From: Homarus americanus
Taxonomy: Eukaryota; Arthropoda; Malacostraca; Decapoda; Nephropidae
Length of the DNA stretch: 64,000 nucleotides
Assembly: GCF_018991925.1 (NCBI RefSeq)
Contig: NW_024732415.1
Location: forward strand, 252,430-316,429
Direction: 5' to 3'
Shown here: positions 59,363-64,000 of the stretch, in pieces
Position numbering within the stretch: the first letter of the stretch is position 1
Layout of the letters: the number at the start of each line of letters is the position of its first letter
The notes under the pieces: generated by a model
What the model was told of the DNA's origin: nothing
The model's database searches: none
Seen by the model: only the letters and a program-made list of their open reading frames with translations
Translations under genes and position numbers: made by a program

Positions 59363-60964
59363 TACAATCATGGTATGATTGCTCCTGCTCTCTTGCTTGC
59401 AGGGTGAGAGATAGGGCATATCAAGCTATGAAACTATCTCCTTCTCCTATTACCCACTGCTCTTTCATTACTTCTAGGAATCGTTGTAAGGCTATTCTTC
59501 GTAGGGCCAAGCAGAATTTTATGAAAAGAAAGACTGCTGTCCTGACTAATTCTTCCTCTGGTAAATCCTTCTGGTCCTTAACCAAACACATCTTTAACAA
59601 CTTCTGCACAACCTTCTTTTCCTCCTCTCTTCCGACCTGATAATTCTATAACCAACTTTCCCCCTGACAAAGTTAATCTCTTTGGCACCTTATTCTCCTC
59701 TAACTCCACCTTACACGATTCCCACTCTATCCCCCTACCCCTGCTCCTCCTACTGAACCTATGCACTTTCCTATAATCTCCACTCCCAGGGTTACTGGTG
59801 TGTTATCCAGGTTGGATGTGAGTAAGGCGCATGGACTGGACGGAATACCACCTAGTGTTCTGAAGCTCTGGCCCGTGCTTGCTCGCTTCTGCCTCAAAAC
59901 CCAAAATTTTCCTTCTTCTTGGAAGCATGCCTTGGTTCAGCCCATCCCAAAGAAGGGTGACCATTCTAATCCCTCTAACTATCGCCCCATTGCCCTAACT
60001 TCATCCCTCTCAAAATTTTCGAAACTATCTTGAACTCCCAATTTCTCCGTCGCCTGAACGCCTTTCTCTTTTGTCGGATCACCAGCATGGCTTTCGCCAG
60101 GCGAGATCTACTTGTGATCTGCTCTCCTACTGCACCCATCTTTGGTCATCCTCTATTAGGGATTCTGGGGAAACTTTCATCGTGGCCCTCGACATCTCCA
60201 AAGCATTTGACAGGGTATAGCACAAGTCTTTGCTATCTAAACTTCCCTCTTTTGGTTTCTCTCCCCCACTTTGTTTTCTAATCTCTAGCTTCCTTGAGAA
60301 CCGACCCATGGCAGTTGTTGTCGAGGGATTGATCTCTCGCTCTTTTTCTACCAATAGTGGTGTCCCACAGGGTTCTGTTCTTTCACCTACTCTCTTCCTT
60401 CTTTTTATCAATGATTTACTTCACACTACAACTAATTCTATCCATTCTTATGCTGATGATTCTACTCTTCACTCTTCTTCACATTTTCCCCTTCCTCCTA
60501 ACTCTCAAACTAGATCTGTTTCTACAGCTGATATCATTCCTTCTATCAATGCGGACCTTTGCAGCATCTCTGAATGGGGAGGTACAAACTTGGTTAAATT
60601 TAATAGTAATAAAACTCAATATTTACCAATTACACTTTCTAAATTAGACGATCTCCCACCAATTACATTTCAGGACGCTATCATCCTGGCAAATTCTAAA
60701 ATAAATATGTTAGGCCTCACCATTTCCTCCAATATGTCCTGGAAATCACACATCCTTAATATAGCTAAAGCTACCTCCCGAAAGTTGGGAATGCTGTACA
60801 GATGCTGTAGCTACTTCACCACTGAGCAGTTGCTCGAAGTATATAAGGGATTCATTTGTCCTAACTTGGAGTACTGCTCTTGTATCTGGGGTGGCTCTTC
60901 TGCTGTCCAACTATTAGATAGGGTGGAATCAAAGGCATTTTGCCTTATTAACTCTCATCCTTAA
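59363..60964 (+). pseudogene. LINE reverse transcriptase, broken
   Basis: Begins in the linker (YDCSCSLACRVRDRAYQAMK, RAKQNFMKRK, SGKSFWSLTKHIFN). RT then shows VSKAHGLDGIPPSVLK, WKHALVQPIPKKGDHSNPSN and YRPIALTS, with shifts near 60030 and 60220. The last part is open: GVPQGSVLSPTLFLLFINDL, the catalytic SYADDSTLHSS, and SWKSHILNIAKATSRKLGML, ending with a stop at 60964. The YADD box is intact. Confidence 0.9.
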
Positions 60965-61410
60965 GTCGTAAATCTCTCTTCCCTTTTTCTTCGCCACAAT
61001 GTTGCTTCACTCTCTCCTTTTACAGATACTTTAACAGGCAATGTTCGGTGGATTTGGCATCCTGTGTACCGCCGGCAAGGCCGTGGGCTCATAACACACA
61101 CCTTGCCCGAGGTGCCCACCATTTCTCTGTGGATGTCGGTCACAAGAGATTAACCCGTTATAGTGCCTCCTTCTTTCCTCACACAGCCAAACTGTGAAAC
61201 GCTCTGCTGCCTTCCGTGTTTCCATACATATGGTATACAATCTGTCTCACTTTAAAAAGATGATTTTCCGGCATCTTCATGGTGTAGATTAACACAGTAT
61301 AACCTTTTTCTTCTCTATATTCAATTTCTTTCTGTTATTATTTTTTCGCCCCCCAGGCTCCGTTGTGGGTCGTTTGACCTGTGCCCGGGTGGGCTAATTC
61401 CCGTAAAAAA
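60965..61410 (+). pseudogene. LINE post-RT region and 3'UTR
   Basis: After the stop, frames still spell LFLRHNVASLSPFYRYF-like, SVDLASCVPP and ARGAHHFSVDV residues. This is the conserved tail in which jockey/CR1-like proteins read FYRYYHGRCSxELxxCVPP. The 3'UTR and poly-A follow. Confidence 0.7.
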
Positions 61411-61419
61411 AAAAAAAAA

Positions 61420-62280
61420 GGTACAACACCACACATTCTATGTACAAAAAATAGCTCCTTTCACACACAAACCATCATCTAAACGACACCACACAGGTCA
61501 GCCAGGCAGGCAACCAGTTGATTCTGAGACATACGTGTGTGTGTGTGTGTGTGTGTAATAATAATAATAATAATAAATAATTAACGGTTTATTGAAAGAG
61601 CTTGGCAGCCAGAAGGCTGAAAATATACAGTTACATATTTGGGGAATGGGATTCGAATTACAAATAATATACAAGTAACATAAGTGTGTGTGTGTGTGTG
61701 TGTGTGTCATGGCATCACATCTGGGGGAGGGATATGAGTGAGTCGACGGCAAAGTACAGCTTATCACATCCACACACACACACACACACACCTATGCTCT
61801 TCATTTTTCATATTTTGTGGTTTTATATCACATTTTCTTTATTTGTAAACCACATTAGAATATTGTAAATTTTACTATTTTGCTCTGTATTAGAGAAAAT
61901 ATTTTTACTGGGGTAGACGATAATGTCCTGAGTATTATAAGTTACGTGTTTATTTACATACTTAGATTTGAATTATATTTAAAGAAAAAGTAAACAGAAA
62001 CAAGGGGGGAGCTGTGACATCATAAGAGGGGTATGGGTTATAAGCTAAACTTAATTTAATACTACTACCGAATATTGAATTTATTACGGTCAGAATGATT
62101 GCAATAATTTTCTTAAATTTCAGAACAATTATTGTAATATTTTAGGCAGTTACAAAGTAATTTAATTTTATATTTTCTGAAACGAGTACAGATGAGCAAT
62201 AAACAGGGTAATTAAGTAAGTCAGAAAAATATACTGATTTGCAGAAAAACGGATGTCTGAAACACAAATTTTCGGCATCA
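61420..62280. other. Non-coding stretch with microsatellites
   Basis: (GT)n at about 61533-61556, (TAA)n, the interspersed repeat shared with 48838-48990, (GT)n at about 61685-61707 and (CA)n at about 61771-61790. No gene. Confidence 0.6.
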
Positions 62281-62284
62281 GGGT

Positions 62285-62455
62285 GCATATAGAAATGAAA
62301 GTGTATTATATCAATGATCCATTAAATATGAAACCTCCATCTAATGAACTATACACAGATGAAAGTCCATTATATCGAGGGTCCATGAGATGTAAAACTT
62401 CCATCTAATGATTTAGAGAGATGAAAGTCCGTAATATCAAGCAGCAGTTAGATAT
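62285..62455. repeat. ~60-bp degenerate tandem repeat
   Basis: Three diverged units containing gaaagtccattatatc, gatccattaaatatgaaa or gtccatgagatgtaaaa, and cttccatctaatga. Related single units occur at 57060-57110, at the other end of the proposed TIR element. Confidence 0.65.
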
Positions 62456-62897
62456 GGAGAGTGAAGTTGGTTATATAGAGGCTTCCCTGTTTAGGATTCA
62501 CTTTGTATACAAGTAGACAATAAGGACAAGTTTGTATGGGAGATTCTGTTAGTAGTTGCTTTCCTTGACTTGCTCTTTTTCCCAATTATTTCCTTCCTTT
62601 CTTTGAGGACTCTGTATCTACTGATCCACTCAAAAAAAATAAAATAAAAATAAAAATAAATATAAGTTCTTTGATAAGACAGAACTTGCATATAATGTAA
62701 AGTAATTCCCATACCTTGCTCAAAGACATATCACGAGCTATCTCATGTGAGGCAGAAATGCTAAGGGCCATGCCACTCAGAGCCAGCAGAGGGCCCCTAG
62801 TCAACAGCCCTCCCCAAGACAGGCCACACCCACACCATTTCTCCAACTTCCTTGTCACCTTTTAACAGAGGACTGAAAGCCTATACAGAGACAGTAC

Positions 62898-63340
62898 ACC
62901 AGTGGTTCCCAACTTTTTTGGTCGCAACCCTAAATACAATCTTGTCCTGCCTGGCAACCCAAAATGTAGATATACGTAGTGTTAATTACCAATCATTTTG
63001 ATCTGTTATGTTTATTCATATAGTTTTATTGAATCAATTTAAATTAAACACACAATGAAAAACAAGTTTTCATGAAAATGAGACTTCACTACACAATTCG
63101 ATAGCCTTAGTGACAAAACAAGAACTTTTCAGTGGCTAACATGATGCTGCTTTATTCTTAGAGTGAGCTCTTTTGAGTTTTGATTATATAGAGATAAATT
63201 TAAATAATTATAAAAACTAATTTCAGTAACTTTTCTTTAATCAGACAAATGAAAAGTATATGTAACCATCTATTTTACTATAATAGCAAACTAACATAGC
63301 AAGAAGAGGAAAATACCATGTAACACTTCAAAAAACAAAA
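62898..63340. mobile_element. hAT-like terminus, partner end not found
   Basis: cagtggttcccaacttttttggtcgcaaccc starts like the common hAT terminal sequence 'CAGTGGTTCCCAAACTTTTT'. The following AT-rich sequence shows no transposase. No inverted partner is visible before 64000. Confidence 0.45.
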
Positions 63341-63389
63341 ACAAAAACACGCACTCACGCGGTCAAAACCAAAACACCAAACACACTAC

Positions 63390-64000
63390 CCTCGGGAACA
63401 ACCACACTACCATCGGGAACAACCACACTACCCTCGGGAACAACCACACTACCCCCGGGAACAACACTGCAGGAACAACCACACTGCAGGGAACAACCAC
63501 ACACTGCACCGGGGAACAACCGCACTACCCTCAAGAACAACCACACTACCCTGGGGAACAACCACTGCCCTGCAGGGAACAACCGCACTTTACCCACCGG
63601 GAACAACCACGCTGCACGGGGAACAACCACACACCCCGGGGAACAACCACACTTCCACCCTCGGGAACAACCACTACCCTCGGGGAACAACCGCCACACT
63701 ACCCTCGGGAACAACCACACTGCCGGGAACAACCACACTGCCTCGGGAACAACCACATACCCTCGGGAACAACCACACTACCCCGGGAACAACCACGCTA
63801 CCCGGGGAACAACCACACGGGAACAACCACACCCACCCCACACGGGGAACATACCACCCTCGGGAACAACACACTACCCATAAGAACAACCACACTACCC
63901 TGGGAACAACCACTGCCCACAAAAGGGAACAACCACACCCTCCGAGACAACCCACACTACCTGGGAACAACCACACTACCTAGAACAACCACACTACCCC
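63390..64000. repeat. ~20-bp minisatellite (gggaacaaccacactaccct), running off the window
   Basis: About 30 variable-length units built on gggaacaaccacac. The length variation shifts the frame, so the long minus frames (repeated VVVPxGS, CGCS) are artefacts. The array continues past 64000. Confidence 0.92.

Larger units (their letters stand above)
57980..61415 (+). mobile_element. Jockey/CR1-like LINE, 5'-truncated, split by a DNA transposon
   Basis: Endonuclease remnants start near 58040 and RT follows to about 60964. The post-RT region and 3'UTR end with gtgggctaattcccgt and a 15-A tail at about 61405-61420. The body is split at 58741 by a TIR element. Copies of its 3' end occur antisense at 14101-14265 and about 58811-58880. 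Confidence 0.9.
57017..62489. mobile_element. Possible TIR element expanded by LINE insertion
   Basis: The left end CAGTCAAACCTCTAT after TA, and the reverse complement of the right end CAGGGAAGCCTCTAT, are similar. Both ends hold ccattagatgtgaaa/ccatgagatgtaaaa and ccatctaatgaact-type subrepeats. The LINE at 57980-61415 would lie inside. The TA at the right is TT. Confidence 0.4.

Noticed and set aside
62716..62858. Possible FAM120 exon ending MSLSK before GTATGG
   Set aside because: It has an open frame and a donor-like site, but its phase does not fit exon 56953-56815. The alternative frame that does fit meets a stop 7 codons before the donor, and the acceptor is weak.
63355..63976. Two overlapping Val/Pro/Cys-rich minus frames
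   Set aside because: They are translations of the terminal minisatellite in different frames.

Overview
The window is animal nuclear DNA, most likely from a decapod or other malacostracan crustacean (inference). The reasons are a cuticular chitin-binding protein gene of the CPAP1 type, short conserved exons scattered over tens of kilobases with GT/AG junctions, TTAGG-rich tracts, very abundant (AT)n, (TAA)n and (GT)n arrays, and a dense load of DNA transposons, non-LTR elements and one Gypsy element. There are no operons, Shine-Dalgarno sites, CRISPR arrays or rRNA genes. No functional tRNA gene was recognised.

Only two host genes can be supported. (1) On the minus strand at 1626-5351 is a complete six-exon cuticular protein gene. 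It encodes 214 aa with a signal peptide, a Tyr/Pro/Gln-rich arm, one six-cysteine ChtBD2 domain and a Tyr/Pro-rich tail. Its ATG exon starts at a splice acceptor, and a TATA box plus initiator and a tiny 5' exon with a good donor lie 4.2 kb upstream at 9542-9596. (2) On the minus strand, spread over about 56953 to 28008 and perhaps to 26313, are the 3' exons of a FAM120 (constitutive coactivator of PPAR-gamma-like protein) homologue. Seven exons join in phase without a stop. The 5' part of the gene, with the PIN/XPG-like N-terminus, lies outside the window.

Layout: 1-1625 downstream flank; 1626-9600 CPAP1 gene and promoter, whose long 5'UTR intron holds three minisatellites; 9600-28000 intergenic sequence and probable 3' flank, with hAT and Tigger/pogo elements (12706-13529, 15534-16547, 17134-19780, 20169-20802) and long AT-rich stretches with nothing recognisable; 28000-57000 the FAM120 introns, filled with transposons; 57000-64000 a jockey/CR1-like LINE inside a possible TIR element, ending in a minisatellite that runs off the window.

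The most informative structure is transposon nesting, which gives relative ages. A Gypsy element (38228-43849) was interrupted by a TIR element (41880-43115), which was interrupted by a tRNA-derived SINE (42490-42870). The empty site of that SINE survives in a sister copy of the TIR element at 51581-52429. The SINE shares its 3' tail with a LINE fragment at 53606-54342, which itself split a hAT transposase. A LINE at about 57980-61415 was split by a TIR element (58742-59362) carrying an antisense copy of the 3' end of the same LINE family. All transposon coding regions seen are broken. Several short TIR elements keep only the N-terminal helix-turn-helix part of a pogo-type transposase.
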